Shown here one piece after another: positions 24,536-35,443 of a stretch of DNA of 64,000 nt. The DNA lies in assembly GCA_030652035.1 (NCBI GenBank), contig JAUSBJ010000048.1, forward strand, positions 62,001 through 126,000. Direction: 5' to 3'. The first letter of the stretch is position 1, and every line of letters starts with the position of its first letter. The position numbers and the translations under genes were made by a program. A model generated the notes under the pieces. The model was not told the origin of the DNA. It searched no databases and was given only the letters and a program-made list of their open reading frames with translations. This DNA is from Sulfurimicrobium sp. (lineage in GTDB: Bacteria > Pseudomonadota > Gammaproteobacteria > Burkholderiales > Sulfuricellaceae).

Positions 24536-26260
24536 ATGACTGCCCCCTACCATGAAGGCGCACTTAGCCGCATAAGTATTACCATACTGGGAATGCTGGT
24601 TGTATCACAGGTTTCCGCCGCGCCCATCGAGCCGATGGGCGTGACTTATCCAGGCACCACAAATCAACTGATCATCAAACTCAAAAGCCAGAAAGGCGCC
24701 GTGGCAGTTCCCCATGAGGTTACCAACCGCCTCATCTCCAACAGCGGCCAGGCCATGTCTCACAAACGGGCCATGAGCAATGAAGCGCATGTTTTCAGAC
24801 TCCCAAAGGCAGCCAGCATTGAGGATATAAAAAGGATCGCCAGGCAATTGAAAGCCATGGATCCGGACATTGAATTGGTAGAGCCCGATTACCTCCAGCA
24901 AGCCACGCTGGTTCCAAACGACACATACTATTCCCTGCAATGGCATTATTTCGACCCGGTCGGTGGCATCAACCTGCCCACCGCCTGGGATAAGGCCACC
25001 GGCTCCGCCAGCATCGTGGTGGCGGTGGTGGACACGGGTTACCGGCCCCACGCCGATCTCGCGACCAAAATGCTTCCCGGTTACGATTTTGTCTCCGACG
25101 CCTGGATGGGAAATGACGGCAACGGGCGCGATTCCGATGCCATGGACCCGGGTGACTGGGCTGCCGCAAATGAGTGCTATACGGGCTCCCCTGCCTACAA
25201 TAGCTCCTGGCACGGCACCCACGTCGCGGGCACCATAGGGGCGGCGACGAACAACGGCAGCGGTGTCGCCGGGGTGAATTGGCAATCGAAAATCCTGCCG
25301 GTACGAGTATTGGGCAAATGCGGCGGCTATACCTCGGACATTGTCGACGGCATGCGCTGGGCTGCGGGTTTGGCCGTCAGCGGCGTGCCAGCCAATGCCA
25401 CGCCCGCCAAGGTCATCAACCTGAGCCTGGGCGGCGCGCATAGCTGCAGCACCACCGAGCAATCCGCCATCGACGCCATCACGGCAGCAGGCACGGTAGT
25501 GGTGGTCGCAGCCGGCAACAGCAATACCAATGCTTCCGGTTTCAGCCCCGCCAGCTGCAACAATGTGATCAGCGTCGCCGCTATCAACCAGCAAGGGAAA
25601 CGGGCTTATTACAGCAACTACGGATCAATCGTAAAAATTGCCGCCCCCGGCGGAGATTACACCGTGGACAGCATGATTCTTTCCACCCTGAACAGCGGCA
25701 CCACGGTACCCGGCGCAGACACCTATGCTTACTACCAGGGCACCAGCATGGCTGCTCCCCATGTTTCCGGTGCCGCCGCGCTGCTCCTGGCCAGCAACGC
25801 CACTCTAAGCCCCGGCCAGGTACTGGCTACGATTCAGGGTTCTGCCCGTGCTTTTCCTGCCGGATCGACCTGCACCACAGCCCTCTGTGGAGCCGGAATC
25901 CTGGATGCAGGCAAAGCTGTCAACACGCCCATATCATCGGACACCACCCCTGATTCATTTATCTTTGCGTCACAGAGCAATGTAACATTCAATACACTGG
26001 TGACATCAAATGCCATCAAAATCAGCGGCATCAATGCCCCGGCTCCGATTTCGATTAGTTCCTGCACCAGCAGCCAGTGCGAGTACAACATCAACAACTC
26101 CACTATCTGGAATGCTTTCGGCAGCAACAGCACTGTCAACAGCGGGGATACGGTTATCGTGCGTCAGAAATCTTCCGACAAGCGAAACACCACCACAACG
26201 CTCACCCTGGGCATCGGCGGCATTTCGGCCAGCTTCAAGGTCACCACGGGCAGGAGATAA
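24536..26260 (+). CDS. secreted subtilisin-like serine protease (S8)
   Basis: A 574-residue protein with a signal peptide (about 1-28, ending VSAAP) and an inhibitor-like propeptide to about residue 125. The S8 domain has D166 (VVAVVDTGYR), H226 (SSWHGTHVAGT), N328 (VVAAGNSN) and S404 (QGTSMAAPHVSG). About 110 residues after the catalytic domain form a beta-rich tail (ISISSCTSSQCEY..) of unknown role. A ribosome-binding site AGGAGATAA precedes the ATG. It is transcribed alone and is probably an extracellular peptidase. The composition and Ser/Asn/Thr-rich tail fit a cell-surface protein. Confidence 0.9.
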   Translation: MTAPYHEGALSRISITILGMLVVSQVSAAPIEPMGVTYPGTTNQLIIKLKSQKGAVAVPHEVTNRLISNSGQAMSHKRAMSNEAHVFRLPKAASIEDIKRIARQLKAMDPDIELVEPDYLQQATLVPNDTYYSLQWHYFDPVGGINLPTAWDKATGSASIVVAVVDTGYRPHADLATKMLPGYDFVSDAWMGNDGNGRDSDAMDPGDWAAANECYTGSPAYNSSWHGTHVAGTIGAATNNGSGVAGVNWQSKILPVRVLGKCGGYTSDIVDGMRWAAGLAVSGVPANATPAKVINLSLGGAHSCSTTEQSAIDAITAAGTVVVVAAGNSNTNASGFSPASCNNVISVAAINQQGKRAYYSNYGSIVKIAAPGGDYTVDSMILSTLNSGTTVPGADTYAYYQGTSMAAPHVSGAAALLLASNATLSPGQVLATIQGSARAFPAGSTCTTALCGAGILDAGKAVNTPISSDTTPDSFIFASQSNVTFNTLVTSNAIKISGINAPAPISISSCTSSQCEYNINNSTIWNAFGSNSTVNSGDTVIVRQKSSDKRNTTTTLTLGIGGISASFKVTTGRR

Positions 26261-26303
26261 CGCCAATTTATGCCATTGCATCGAACATTGAGCAGGTCAA
26301 TTC

Positions 26304-26332
26304 TTGACTTCGGCCCTGATCCTGATTAGAAT
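26304..26332 (+). promoter_or_regulatory. sigma-70 promoter of tRNA-Ala
   Basis: TTGACT (26304-26309), 17-base spacer, TAGAAT (26327-26332), followed by GCGC at the expected start region. The GC-rich discriminator is typical of stable-RNA promoters under stringent control. relA lies just beyond on the other strand. Confidence 0.8.
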
Positions 26333-26344
26333 GCGCAACGCTTT

Positions 26345-26420
<76 letters not shown>

Positions 26421-26426
26421 AATCTG

Positions 26427-26454
26427 AAAACGCCGGTTTCGACCGGCGTTTTCT
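26427..26454. terminator. bidirectional intrinsic terminator
   Basis: AAAACGCCGGT-TTCG-ACCGGCGTTTT is a perfect stem with a UUCG-type tetraloop and T-rich flanks on both strands. It ends the tRNA transcript on the plus strand and the lol-comEC-relA operon on the minus strand. Confidence 0.92.
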
Positions 26455-26464
26455 TTTATCTGCC

Positions 26465-28675
26465 CTATTTTCGTCGCGCTTCGATCACCCCTGGCACATC
26501 GCGAATCTGTGACAGGATTCTGGCCATTTGTTCCTGGTCAGCCACCTGGGCGGAAAAACTCATGCGTGCCCGATCGCCACGGCTCTGGGTATTCACGGCA
26601 GTGACATTGATTTTTTCACGCATCAGCAGATCTGAAATGTCGCGCAGTAGGCCCTGACGGTCATTTGCTTCCACTTCCATATCGACTTCATACCCCCTGC
26701 CGCCGCGAATTCCCCAACTGGCGGGCAACAGGCGTTCTTTCCTGGATTCCGGCAAATGGATGATGTTAGTGCAATCCTGGCGATGGATCGCAACCCCCCT
26801 GCCACGTGTAACAAAACCGACAATCGGATCGGGCGGCACCGGCTTGCAGCATTTCGCCATGGTGGTCATCAAGTCTCCCACGCCGACCACCAGTACACCG
26901 GATGTTGCAGGAGCAAGGCTACGTGCGCTGATCTGCCACAGATCTTCTTCAACCTTGGGTTTACCCTCATCCTGTGCCAGGGCCATGATCTCCCGTGACG
27001 AGACATCGCCCCGCCCAATCGCCGCAAAGAGTTCTTCCGCTTTGGAAAACTGTGCTTTCTGAGCCAGTTTCTCGAGATTGGGGAAAGCTGCACCAAGACG
27101 ATGGACTTCCTTTTCCAGCGCAGCGCGTCCTTCCTGCACATTCACTTCATGATGCAGGCTATTGAACCATTGTCGTATTTTTGCCCGGGATCGGCTGCTC
27201 TGGGTGTATCCCAGGGTGGGGCTCAGCCAATCCCGGCTGGGCCCGCCTTCCTTGGTGGTCAGGATTTCAACACGCTGGCCGTTTTGAAGGGTGTAGGTAA
27301 GCGGCACGATGCTGCCATCCACCTTGGCGCCACGGCAGCGGTGGCCGACATCGGTATGTACGTGGTAAGCGAAATCGACCGGCGTAGCACCTTGCGTCAG
27401 CGCCATGACGCGCCCTTGCGGTGTAAGCACGTAAACGGTGTCCTGAAACAGTCCTGACTTGAACTGATCGACCAGTTCATCGACGTCCTGAACATCGTCC
27501 TTCCATTCCATGATCTGGCGCAGCCATGCAATTTTTTCCTCGAAGCGGGCATCCTGCTTGCCTCCCTCCTTGTAGCGCCAGTGCGCTGCCACACCCAGTT
27601 CGGCATGATTGTGCATGTCGTGGGTGCGGATCTGTACCTCGAGCGCCTTGTCTTCCGGGCCGATCACGGCGGTATGTAGGGAGCGGTAGTTATTGCCTTT
27701 GGGGTGGGAAATGTAATCATCGAATTCGCTGGGAATGGGTTGCCACAAGCTGTGCGCGACACCCAGAGCGGTATAGCAGTCCTTGAGGTCATTCACCAGC
27801 ACCCGCACAGCGCGTACATCGTAAACCTCGGAAAAATCCACCTTCTTGCGCTTCATTTTCTTGTAAATGCTGTAGATATGCTTGGGCCGCCCGGAGACCT
27901 CCGCATCGACCCCATTCTTTTTCAGCTCCACCCGCAGCGTTGCCATGATTTCATTGATATAGCGTTCACGGTCCATACGGCGTTCATCGAGCAGCTTGGC
28001 AATTTTCTTGTAGAGATCAGGCTCGAGAAAGCGGAATGAAAGATCCTCCAGCTCCCACTTCACCTGCCAGACACCGAGGCGGTTTGCCAGCGGCGCATAA
28101 ATATCCTGGGTTTCACGCGCGATCTGTCTCCGGGTTTCCTCATCGGCGCTGGGCAATTCACGCATGCTCTGTGTGCGCTCCGCCAGCTTGATCAGCACCA
28201 CCCGTATATCTTCCACCATCGCCAGCAACATCTTGCGCAAGGCCTCGATCTGAGCCTGCTGATCTTTTTTATCGTCCTTGGAAGATTTTCCCTGGCTCAA
28301 CGCCCCCCCAAGCTCACCGATCAGCCCCATGCGCACCACGCCATCCACCAGGCCGGCCACACCTGCTCCAAAATCCTCTTCGATCTGCGCTGCGCATTCT
28401 GCCCCTCCTTCCGTGGCAGCCTGCAACACTGCTGCAATAATGCTCTCCACGTCCATATTCTGCGTCGCCAGGATGGATGCTGTCCCCAGCGCATGATCCA
28501 GCAGGGATGCGCCGGTCATTGCCGATTTTTCAGCATACAAGTTGGCAGCCAAATCGGCAGCTCGCCGGATCAAATCGAGATCTGCTCCGGAAAATCGTGC
28601 TTCCATGGCCTGTAGCCAAGGCTGGAAGGCAATGCCGCCAGATTCGGAAAGATGTTTGTTTGCAAGTGTCACCAT
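26465..28675 (-). CDS. relA: RelA-type (p)ppGpp synthetase
   Basis: A 736-residue long RSH protein. The N-terminal HD domain is degenerate: the position of the HDxxED motif reads VLQAATEGG, so hydrolase activity should be absent, as in RelA and unlike SpoT. The synthetase domain is intact (YDVRAVRVLVNDLKDCYTALGVAH, HPKGNNYRSLHTAVIG, EVQIRTHDMHNHAELGVAAHW). A TGS domain (VYVLTPQGRVMALTQGATPVDFAYHVHT), a cysteine-containing zinc-finger region (KCCKPVPPDPIVGFVTRGRGV) and an ACT domain follow. It makes the alarmone when uncharged tRNA enters the ribosome. It is the last gene of a five-gene minus-strand run, 14 bases after comEC. Confidence 0.93.
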   Translation of the reverse strand: MVTLANKHLSESGGIAFQPWLQAMEARFSGADLDLIRRAADLAANLYAEKSAMTGASLLDHALGTASILATQNMDVESIIAAVLQAATEGGAECAAQIEEDFGAGVAGLVDGVVRMGLIGELGGALSQGKSSKDDKKDQQAQIEALRKMLLAMVEDIRVVLIKLAERTQSMRELPSADEETRRQIARETQDIYAPLANRLGVWQVKWELEDLSFRFLEPDLYKKIAKLLDERRMDRERYINEIMATLRVELKKNGVDAEVSGRPKHIYSIYKKMKRKKVDFSEVYDVRAVRVLVNDLKDCYTALGVAHSLWQPIPSEFDDYISHPKGNNYRSLHTAVIGPEDKALEVQIRTHDMHNHAELGVAAHWRYKEGGKQDARFEEKIAWLRQIMEWKDDVQDVDELVDQFKSGLFQDTVYVLTPQGRVMALTQGATPVDFAYHVHTDVGHRCRGAKVDGSIVPLTYTLQNGQRVEILTTKEGGPSRDWLSPTLGYTQSSRSRAKIRQWFNSLHHEVNVQEGRAALEKEVHRLGAAFPNLEKLAQKAQFSKAEELFAAIGRGDVSSREIMALAQDEGKPKVEEDLWQISARSLAPATSGVLVVGVGDLMTTMAKCCKPVPPDPIVGFVTRGRGVAIHRQDCTNIIHLPESRKERLLPASWGIRGGRGYEVDMEVEANDRQGLLRDISDLLMREKINVTAVNTQSRGDRARMSFSAQVADQEQMARILSQIRDVPGVIEARRK

Positions 28676-28689
28676 GACTCAATAATAGC

Positions 28690-31068
28690 CTAATCTTTTG
28701 ACTGCCAATATCGTTGCTGCCGTTGTCTATGACTCTGCAACGACAACCCCCCGACTCCAAAACGCAAATCCAGTGCGCCACTTTTGTCGGTACGCCAGAT
28801 TTTGATGCCTCTCGCCAGGTAACGTTCCACAACATCCGGCTTGGGATGACCGAAACGATTACGGTAGCCCACTGTAAAGATGGCTGTTGCCGGATGCACT
28901 GCGTCTATGAATGCATCCGTTGAAGACGTCCTGCTGCCGTGATGCGGGACAACCAGGACATCCGCCGCCAGCAGGTTCGGCATTCTTTCAAGCAAATCCT
29001 GTTCGGATACGCGTTCGATATCCGCCGACAAAAGGATGCTGCCGAATTGAGAAGTGATTTTCAGCACGCAACCGCGATCGTTGTCCTTGAAGCCATCGTA
29101 TTGGTAGCTGTCCAGCGGTGGATGAAGCATGGCAAACTTCACCCCATCCCACTCCCAGAATTGCCCTGCAAAGCAGCGAGCGTTTTCCGGCATGGCAGGG
29201 GTTTTCAGCACATCCGCCAAGGCCTGACTATCGGGCGGCAACGAGGAAAGCAGCCATGCAACCGGCTCAGCCTGCAACACGGAAAGAGCGCCGCCGGAAT
29301 GATCGATATCATCATGTGAAATCACCATTCCATCGAGGCGAGATACGCCTGAACCACGCAGGAACGGCACGACAATACGCGAGCCGGCATCCGCATCCGT
29401 CCCAAAACGCGCTCCGGCATCATATAGCAGCGCGTGCTGCCGGGTACGGGCCACCACGGCCAACCCTTGCCCGACATCCAGCACGGTGAGCCACAATTCG
29501 CCCTGCGCTGGCTTGGGAGGCTGCACCATGAACAGCGGCAGGAACCAGATCACACCCAGCCAGCGGGCGGGAAAGCCACGCGGCAACAGCAGCCACAACA
29601 CGCCCAGCATCGCCACCACCACTGTCCAGGGCGGCGGGCCATGTTGTTGCCAGACAGCGACTGGCAGGGCGCTCAGCCAGGCCAGAAAAATCATGCAGGT
29701 TTCCATCGCGAAATGCGCCGCAAACAACAAAAAATCCAGCGGAAAGGCAGTACCGAGGAGAGTCAGAGGCGTCACCACCAGGCTGATGAGCGGAATCGCC
29801 AGCGCATTGGCGACAGGCGAAACCATGGAAATCTGCTGGAACATGGCCAACAGCGCGGGCACCAGCGCCAGCGTGACCGCCCATTGCACCCTGCCCCACT
29901 CCGTCAGCCAGTGTAGGCTGCCGATGCGGCCTGCACTCACGCCCATCATGGCGGCCACGGCGCCGAAGGAAAGCCAGAATCCGGGCGACACTACGGCCCA
30001 TGGATCGAGTAGCAGAACTGCCAGCAAGGCGAGCGCAATCACACTGAAAGCGTTGCCGGAGCGCCCCAGCCACAGCGCAACGGCAACGACGGCAAGCATG
30101 TACAGTGTGCGCTGGGTGGGCACCCCGAATCCGGATAGCAACGCATAGGCCAGCGCTGCCAACACCCCGGCCAGCACAGCGGCCTTGCGTGCTGGAAGCC
30201 AGAGCGTCAAGGTAACGCTGCGCCGCCACAGCCAATAGGCCAAAGTAAAAAACAGGCTCGCCACCATCGTGACATGCAAACCGGAGATGCTCATCAGGTG
30301 GTTGACGCCGGTGCGCAGGAAAATCTGCCATTGCGCAGGCGGAATGGCATTCTGCTCGCCTATGGCCAGGGCCTTCAGCACACCCGCGTAAGGCTTGTTT
30401 TCCAGTACCTGCGAAAGGCGCATGGAGGCGGCTTCGCGTGCCATTTCGACCAGATAGCCGGGTCGATAGACCCGCTCGTCCAGGCGCCGGTTTCCCGGGC
30501 CTTCATGCACGTAGCCGGTCGCGCGAATATTACGTTCCAGCAGCCAGGCCTCGTAATCGAAGCCGTAAGGATTGGCATTGCCGTGCGGGCGCTTCACGCG
30601 CACCGTCAGTTCCCAGCGTTCACCGGGATGCAGCGCTGGAACGGGATACACTGCAGGCCTGCCGAATCCCCCCTCGAACCAGCTCAACTGAATACGCTCT
30701 GGAACCCGTGCGCCGGGCGTGATCACCTGTTCCACATCAAACTCGAAACGCAGCCCGCGCTCATTGCTGACAGGCAAACTGGAAATCACCCCGCTGACCT
30801 GGATATCCTGCCCTTCCCAGCGTTCCGGCAACGCATCTGCCAGGCGCACTTGAGCAAACAAAGCGGCCCAGAAGAAACCGGCAGCCAGCCACAATACTTT
30901 GCTGGATAATTGCGTCAGCCATCGACCCTGCCAGCCTGATGCACGGCGCAAACCGTATATCAACAGGGGAAAAGGCAAAAGAAGCCCGGCCCAGAACAGA
31001 GCCGGCAAGGTGGACTGCTGTTGCAACAACCAGATGCCAACAGCAAATGCCAGAATGTTAAGCCGCAT
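28690..31068 (-). CDS. comEC: ComEC/Rec2 DNA uptake channel
   Basis: A 792-residue membrane protein. It has an N-terminal OB-like extracellular domain after two membrane helices, the competence membrane domain (LMSISGLHVTMVASLFF, SGFGVPTQRTLYM) and a C-terminal metallo-beta-lactamase domain with ISHDDIDHSGG and VPHHGSRTSS. It carries single-stranded DNA across the inner membrane in transformation. It sits 12 bases after the diguanylate cyclase gene. Other com/pil genes are not in the window. Confidence 0.92.
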   Translation of the reverse strand: MRLNILAFAVGIWLLQQQSTLPALFWAGLLLPFPLLIYGLRRASGWQGRWLTQLSSKVLWLAAGFFWAALFAQVRLADALPERWEGQDIQVSGVISSLPVSNERGLRFEFDVEQVITPGARVPERIQLSWFEGGFGRPAVYPVPALHPGERWELTVRVKRPHGNANPYGFDYEAWLLERNIRATGYVHEGPGNRRLDERVYRPGYLVEMAREAASMRLSQVLENKPYAGVLKALAIGEQNAIPPAQWQIFLRTGVNHLMSISGLHVTMVASLFFTLAYWLWRRSVTLTLWLPARKAAVLAGVLAALAYALLSGFGVPTQRTLYMLAVVAVALWLGRSGNAFSVIALALLAVLLLDPWAVVSPGFWLSFGAVAAMMGVSAGRIGSLHWLTEWGRVQWAVTLALVPALLAMFQQISMVSPVANALAIPLISLVVTPLTLLGTAFPLDFLLFAAHFAMETCMIFLAWLSALPVAVWQQHGPPPWTVVVAMLGVLWLLLPRGFPARWLGVIWFLPLFMVQPPKPAQGELWLTVLDVGQGLAVVARTRQHALLYDAGARFGTDADAGSRIVVPFLRGSGVSRLDGMVISHDDIDHSGGALSVLQAEPVAWLLSSLPPDSQALADVLKTPAMPENARCFAGQFWEWDGVKFAMLHPPLDSYQYDGFKDNDRGCVLKITSQFGSILLSADIERVSEQDLLERMPNLLAADVLVVPHHGSRTSSTDAFIDAVHPATAIFTVGYRNRFGHPKPDVVERYLARGIKIWRTDKSGALDLRFGVGGLSLQSHRQRQQRYWQSKD

Positions 31069-31080
31069 GGCCGCTCTCAG

Positions 31081-33024
31081 CTAACCCCGGACGAAACAGT
31101 AGGTATTTTTACCCTTACTCTTTGCGCTATACATCGCGCTATCGGCATTGGTAAGCATGCTTTCGCTGCTTTCCCCATCTTGTGGATAAAGGCTGATACC
31201 AATGCTGGCACCGATATGGCAATCCTTGCCATCCAGGGTTAAGGAGGTGGACAGACTGTTGATGATCTTCTGCGCCACCAGACGCGCATCGTCGGCGTCA
31301 TTGATATCACCCAGAATAATGGCGAACTCGTCACCACCCATGCGCGCCACGGTGTCGCTCTCGCGTACGCATTGCTCCATGCGCCGCGCCACCTCGTTGA
31401 GCAACTGATCCCCGAGTTGATGGCCATAAGCATCGTTCACTTTCTTGAAGCCATCCAGATCAACGAACAACAGCGCAAAGCCGCTGCCATGGCGCCTTGC
31501 ATCCGCGAGGGCACGCTTCAGGCGGTCAAAAAACAGCGTGCGGTTAGGCAAACTGGTCAGCTCATCAAAATGAGCCATATGCTGCAAATTCTCTTGCAAC
31601 AGCTTGCGTTCGGTGATGTCGCGCACCACCACCACGATCTGGATTTTTTTGCCGTCATGCACTACGGCCACGGACAATTCTACTTCGTGGCGCTCCCCAT
31701 TCTTGCTGATCAGGGAAGTTTCATAATGATTCTCGAACTGCTCCCCAGCGAGCCGCCGCATGTGTTTCGCCATAATCGCTTCGCGCTGATCGGGATGGAC
31801 CAAGTTGATAAAGGGGAAATTGTTCAGCAGTTCATCCAGTGGATAGCCCGACAGGCGTGCCAGCGCCTCATTGGCAAAAACAATGCGTTTGTCCTGTATC
31901 ACCAGCACGCCTTCGTCGACATCTGATTGCGCCCTGAGCAAGGCCAGCGAGAAAGTGTGCTGTTCGTGCAGTTTCTGTATGGCCTGGCGCCGATCCGAGA
32001 TCTCATTCAGCAACTCCTGGTTGGTCTGAATCAAGGCTCTGGAGCGCATTTCGATGCGCATCTCGATTTCACGCTTCAGTTTGCTCAGGCGCATCTCGCT
32101 ACGCTGCGCTGCGACAGTTGCCAGCTTCATCAAGGCGCTGTGCCGCGCCGACATACGCAGCAAAAACCATGCAAACAAGCCCGAAACAAGCGCCAACAAC
32201 AGCCCACTTGCAAGAATCCAGCCGGTGCCGGGTACAGACCAGCCGCTCTTCGGAACCGCCGCGATCTGCCATGAGCCCTCAGGCAAGGTGACATCCGCAA
32301 GCACAGGATTAGCCGAAAAAATGCCATTTTCGCCCGCAATCATGTTCCCTGAAGCCCCCTTGCCGCCCTGGCCGCGCAAGGCGAAGATCAAACCGGGCAA
32401 AGAATTACTGTTAACGCCTGCTTCATCCAGAAAATCCTGCGCATCAATGACGATTTGCACCAACCCCCAGTATTTTCCGCCTTCGGAAACATGGCCCGGT
32501 TCGGTCAAATAAACCGGCAGCCGGACGATAAACGCAGTGCTGCCATCATCCAGCTCGACGGGCCCGGAAAAAACACCGCGCCGCGCCGAAATGGCGCGCA
32601 GTATTGTCTCCCGTTCCCCTTTGCGTGCCAGCAGATCCTGCCCAAGCGTTTTTTCGTTGCCCTGCTGAGGATGAATGTGGCTAAGTGCATTATTCCTGGC
32701 CAACTCAATCATGCGCACGCCGCTGATCTGCGCCACCAGCACCTTGGCCAGTTCCTGGAACTGGACGTCATTCAGCGCGGGGTGCGTGGATACAAAGGAA
32801 ACCAGGCCGCGTGCCAGCATCAATTGCGCCTGGATATTGCCCTCAAGGCGGGCGCGCAAGATATTCATCTGGTTGCTTACTTCGATACGCTGTTTATATG
32901 CCAGGCGTTGGCTCTCTGAACGTTCAAGAATCAAGCTTGCAATACCTACCACCAGTACAACCGCTGCCACAATTAATGGCGGCAGCCAGCGAGCCTGGGA
33001 ATCACTGCTCAAGCAGGCCTCCAT
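31081..33024 (-). CDS. CHASE-PAS-GGDEF diguanylate cyclase
   Basis: A 647-residue protein. The first membrane helix is at about 13-33, followed by a periplasmic CHASE domain ([20 protein letters not shown]..), a second helix near 265-290, a coiled coil, a PAS domain ([25 protein letters not shown]), and GGDEF with the intact [11 protein letters not shown] active site. An inhibitory RESD (RxxD) site lies five residues before GGDEF, so product feedback is likely. No EAL domain is present. It makes cyclic di-GMP, which fits the biofilm and exopolysaccharide genes further right. Its start overlaps the end of lolD by 23 bases. Confidence 0.9.
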   Translation of the reverse strand: MEACLSSDSQARWLPPLIVAAVVLVVGIASLILERSESQRLAYKQRIEVSNQMNILRARLEGNIQAQLMLARGLVSFVSTHPALNDVQFQELAKVLVAQISGVRMIELARNNALSHIHPQQGNEKTLGQDLLARKGERETILRAISARRGVFSGPVELDDGSTAFIVRLPVYLTEPGHVSEGGKYWGLVQIVIDAQDFLDEAGVNSNSLPGLIFALRGQGGKGASGNMIAGENGIFSANPVLADVTLPEGSWQIAAVPKSGWSVPGTGWILASGLLLALVSGLFAWFLLRMSARHSALMKLATVAAQRSEMRLSKLKREIEMRIEMRSRALIQTNQELLNEISDRRQAIQKLHEQHTFSLALLRAQSDVDEGVLVIQDKRIVFANEALARLSGYPLDELLNNFPFINLVHPDQREAIMAKHMRRLAGEQFENHYETSLISKNGERHEVELSVAVVHDGKKIQIVVVVRDITERKLLQENLQHMAHFDELTSLPNRTLFFDRLKRALADARRHGSGFALLFVDLDGFKKVNDAYGHQLGDQLLNEVARRMEQCVRESDTVARMGGDEFAIILGDINDADDARLVAQKIINSLSTSLTLDGKDCHIGASIGISLYPQDGESSESMLTNADSAMYSAKSKGKNTYCFVRG

Positions 33025-33709
33025 CGACCAGCCTCAAGGTACGATCCATTTTTGCTGCCAGTTCCATGTCGTGCGTCACGATCACAAAACTGGTGCTGAG
33101 CTCATGATTCAATTCCAGCATCAGATCGAACACGCCTTGAGCAGTATTGCGATCGAGATTCCCGGTAGGCTCGTCCGCCAGAACGCAGGCAGGCTTGCTT
33201 ACCAGGGCACGGGCCACCGCCGCGCGCTGGCGCTCGCCACCGGAAAGTTCGCCGGGGGTGTGCTCAAGACGGTGCCCCAGCCCCACCTTGTGCAGCATGG
33301 CAGCAGCACTTTCATAAGCCTGATGCTTGGGGATGCGCCGGACCAGCAGCGGCATGGCCACATTTTCGAGGGCCGTAAATTCGGGCAACAGGTGATGAAA
33401 CTGATAAATAAACCCCAGCGACTGGTTGCGCAAATGCCCCCGCTCCGCTTCATTCATACCTTGAACGTCGTGCCCGAGAATTGTCAATTCTCCAGCGCTG
33501 GCATCATCAAGGCCACCCAGCAAATGCAGCAATGTGCTTTTGCCGGACCCGGATGCGCCGACAATCGCCACTCTTTCACCTGCTGCAACGTCGAGATCGA
33601 CTCCCAGTAAAACGGGCACCTCAACCTTGCCCTGCTGGAAAACCTTGCGCAGGCCGCGGCAGGACAAGACAGGCTGAGCGCTAGTGGCCAAAGGTTGATG
33701 GCTATTCAT
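33002..33709 (-). CDS. lolD: LolD, lipoprotein-release ABC ATPase
   Basis: A 235-residue ABC ATPase: [18 protein letters not shown] (Walker A), [15 protein letters not shown] (signature) and [12 protein letters not shown] (Walker B). FLAKDV-type permease is encoded directly upstream, so LolD is favoured over MacB or FtsE relatives. With LolC/E it extracts outer-membrane lipoproteins from the inner membrane. It overlaps the permease by 8 bases. Confidence 0.9.
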   Translation of the reverse strand: MNSHQPLATSAQPVLSCRGLRKVFQQGKVEVPVLLGVDLDVAAGERVAIVGASGSGKSTLLHLLGGLDDASAGELTILGHDVQGMNEAERGHLRNQSLGFIYQFHHLLPEFTALENVAMPLLVRRIPKHQAYESAAAMLHKVGLGHRLEHTPGELSGGERQRAAVARALVSKPACVLADEPTGNLDRNTAQGVFDLMLELNHELSTSFVIVTHDMELAAKMDRTLRLVDGGLLEQ

Positions 33710-34946
33710 ACCTGAGCGCCTCCGCCGGATTGGTTTTTGATGCCCGGTAGCTGGGGTAAAGCGTCGCCAGCAAGGTCAGGACAAATGAAACCGATGCGAC
33801 ATACATTACATCTTTAACATCAAGTTCTGACGGTAACTCGCTGATATAGTAGACATCCTTTGCAAGGAAGGCGACGCCAAAAAGGCGCTCGATCGCGGGC
33901 ACGATCACATCGATGTTGAGCGCAAGCAACATCCCACCCCCCACCCCGATCAGCATGCCTATCAAGCCGATCAGCGCACCCTGTACGATAAAGATTTTCA
34001 TGATGCTGACGGGCGATGCGCCCAGGGTGCGCAGGATGGCGATATCCGCCTGCTTGTCGGTCACCGCCATCACCAGGGTGGAGACGATGTTGAACGCGGC
34101 CACGGCAACGATCAGCAGCAGAATGATGAACATCACATTCTTCTCGATCTGGATGGCGCGGAAGAAGTTGGCATGCTGGCGAGTCCAGTCGCTGATGTAA
34201 AAATCTCCCCGCATCAGATTCATCAAATCGCGCGATACCTGTGGCGCGCTGTAAAGATCTTTCAGCGCCAGCCTCACACCCGAAACCCGCTCACCCATGC
34301 GATACAGCCGGGCCGCATCGTCGATATGGATCAGTGCCAGCCCATTGTCGTATTCGTACATCCCGACCTCGAAAATCCCCCTGACCGCAAACTGCTTCAG
34401 GCGCGGCACCACGCCTGCCGGCGTCACCTGCCCCTGCGGCGCCATCACCACCACCTTGTCGCCCAGCCGAGCACCAAGCGTCCGCGCCAGTTCGGAGCCA
34501 AGCACGATGCCGAATTCGCCAGAACGCAAATCCTCCAGCCGCCCCTGCTTCATGTGGCTGGAAAACTGCGCCACCCCGCTTTCGAGCTCGGGCAGGATGC
34601 CGCGCACGATCGCCCCCTGCACCGCCTGATCGAAAGTCAGCATGTTCTGGGCCATGATGTAGGGTGCAGCTGCTGCGACTTCAGGGTGGCGCGTAGCGTC
34701 CTCTGCAACACTGCGCCAGTCGGCCAGGGTATTGTCGCCGCCGGTAATCTGGATATGTGAGGCCACACCGAGAATGCGCGCACGCAATTCCTGCTGGAAG
34801 CCGTTCATGACCGAAAGCACCACAATCAGCGCCGCCACGCCTAGCGCAATGCCCGCCATGGAAATCAGTGAAATGAAGGAGATGAAGTGATTGCGCCGCT
34901 TGGCACGGGTATAGCGCAATCCGATAAAGAGTTCAAAGGGAGACAC
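33702..34946 (-). CDS. LolC/LolE lipoprotein-releasing permease
   Basis: A 414-residue protein with four membrane helices and a large periplasmic domain between the first two. [35 protein letters not shown] is the classic LolC/E start, and [16 protein letters not shown] is the C-terminal end. One permease gene is seen, so the organism may use a homodimer (LolF-like arrangement) or a second gene elsewhere. The start is GTG 34946. First gene of the minus-strand operon lol-cyclase-comEC-relA. Confidence 0.9.
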   Translation of the reverse strand: MSPFELFIGLRYTRAKRRNHFISFISLISMAGIALGVAALIVVLSVMNGFQQELRARILGVASHIQITGGDNTLADWRSVAEDATRHPEVAAAAPYIMAQNMLTFDQAVQGAIVRGILPELESGVAQFSSHMKQGRLEDLRSGEFGIVLGSELARTLGARLGDKVVVMAPQGQVTPAGVVPRLKQFAVRGIFEVGMYEYDNGLALIHIDDAARLYRMGERVSGVRLALKDLYSAPQVSRDLMNLMRGDFYISDWTRQHANFFRAIQIEKNVMFIILLLIVAVAAFNIVSTLVMAVTDKQADIAILRTLGASPVSIMKIFIVQGALIGLIGMLIGVGGGMLLALNIDVIVPAIERLFGVAFLAKDVYYISELPSELDVKDVMYVASVSFVLTLLATLYPSYRASKTNPAEALRYE

Positions 34947-35443
34947 GAATGAATTTATTTCTATCCAGAGTAGGTGTCTGAACTATAGCAGATCGTGAGC
35001 AAGCACGGCACGTGGCTCGGGCAGGATTTTACTTTCAGCAAGACGCTTGTCCTCCGCCTCGCTGCTTTGGTTTGCGCGTGCACCACAAGAACAGTTCCCT
35101 ACACCCAGGGTTGAGCAAGCAAATACTAAGGAGGATAATTGAATTCGGTTGGGGGCCGAGTCTTACTCATCCGACACATCTGCAATGGATGTTTCGTTGC
35201 AAAGCCAAGCCACGTCATTGACATAAATGTGAGACATAATAAGTCAGGGAGGCTATAGTTAACATTTCATGTGGGCATGCAGAGCGCCTGCGGCTTGGAT
35301 TGAATATTTTTTACTTGGAATAATGATTAAATCGGGTTGCGCGGTTGCCACGGGGCATTTGAAAATCATCAGGCCTGACGTTCACCCGGTTGAATAATGC
35401 CATATTGACAAACTACTCACCCGATAATGCCAGGAAATAAAAC
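34947..35443. other. 497-base intergenic region between divergent lolC/E and prsT
   Basis: AT-richer than the left half. I see no convincing gene; a 69-codon frame at 35012 shows no protein-like character. The only recognisable signal is a possible sigma-54 promoter at 35273-35289. Confidence 0.5.
35273..35289 (+). promoter_or_regulatory. possible sigma-54 promoter of prsT
   Basis: GGGCATGCAGAGCGCC has GG and GC ten bases apart and the GGCATG core also found before the first PEP-CTERM gene, but the -12 half (GAGCGC) is a poor match. It lies about 155 bases before the prsT ATG. Confidence 0.4.

Noticed and set aside
35012-35221. 69-codon frame in the gap before prsT
   Set aside because: No ribosome-binding site, odd composition and no family resemblance.
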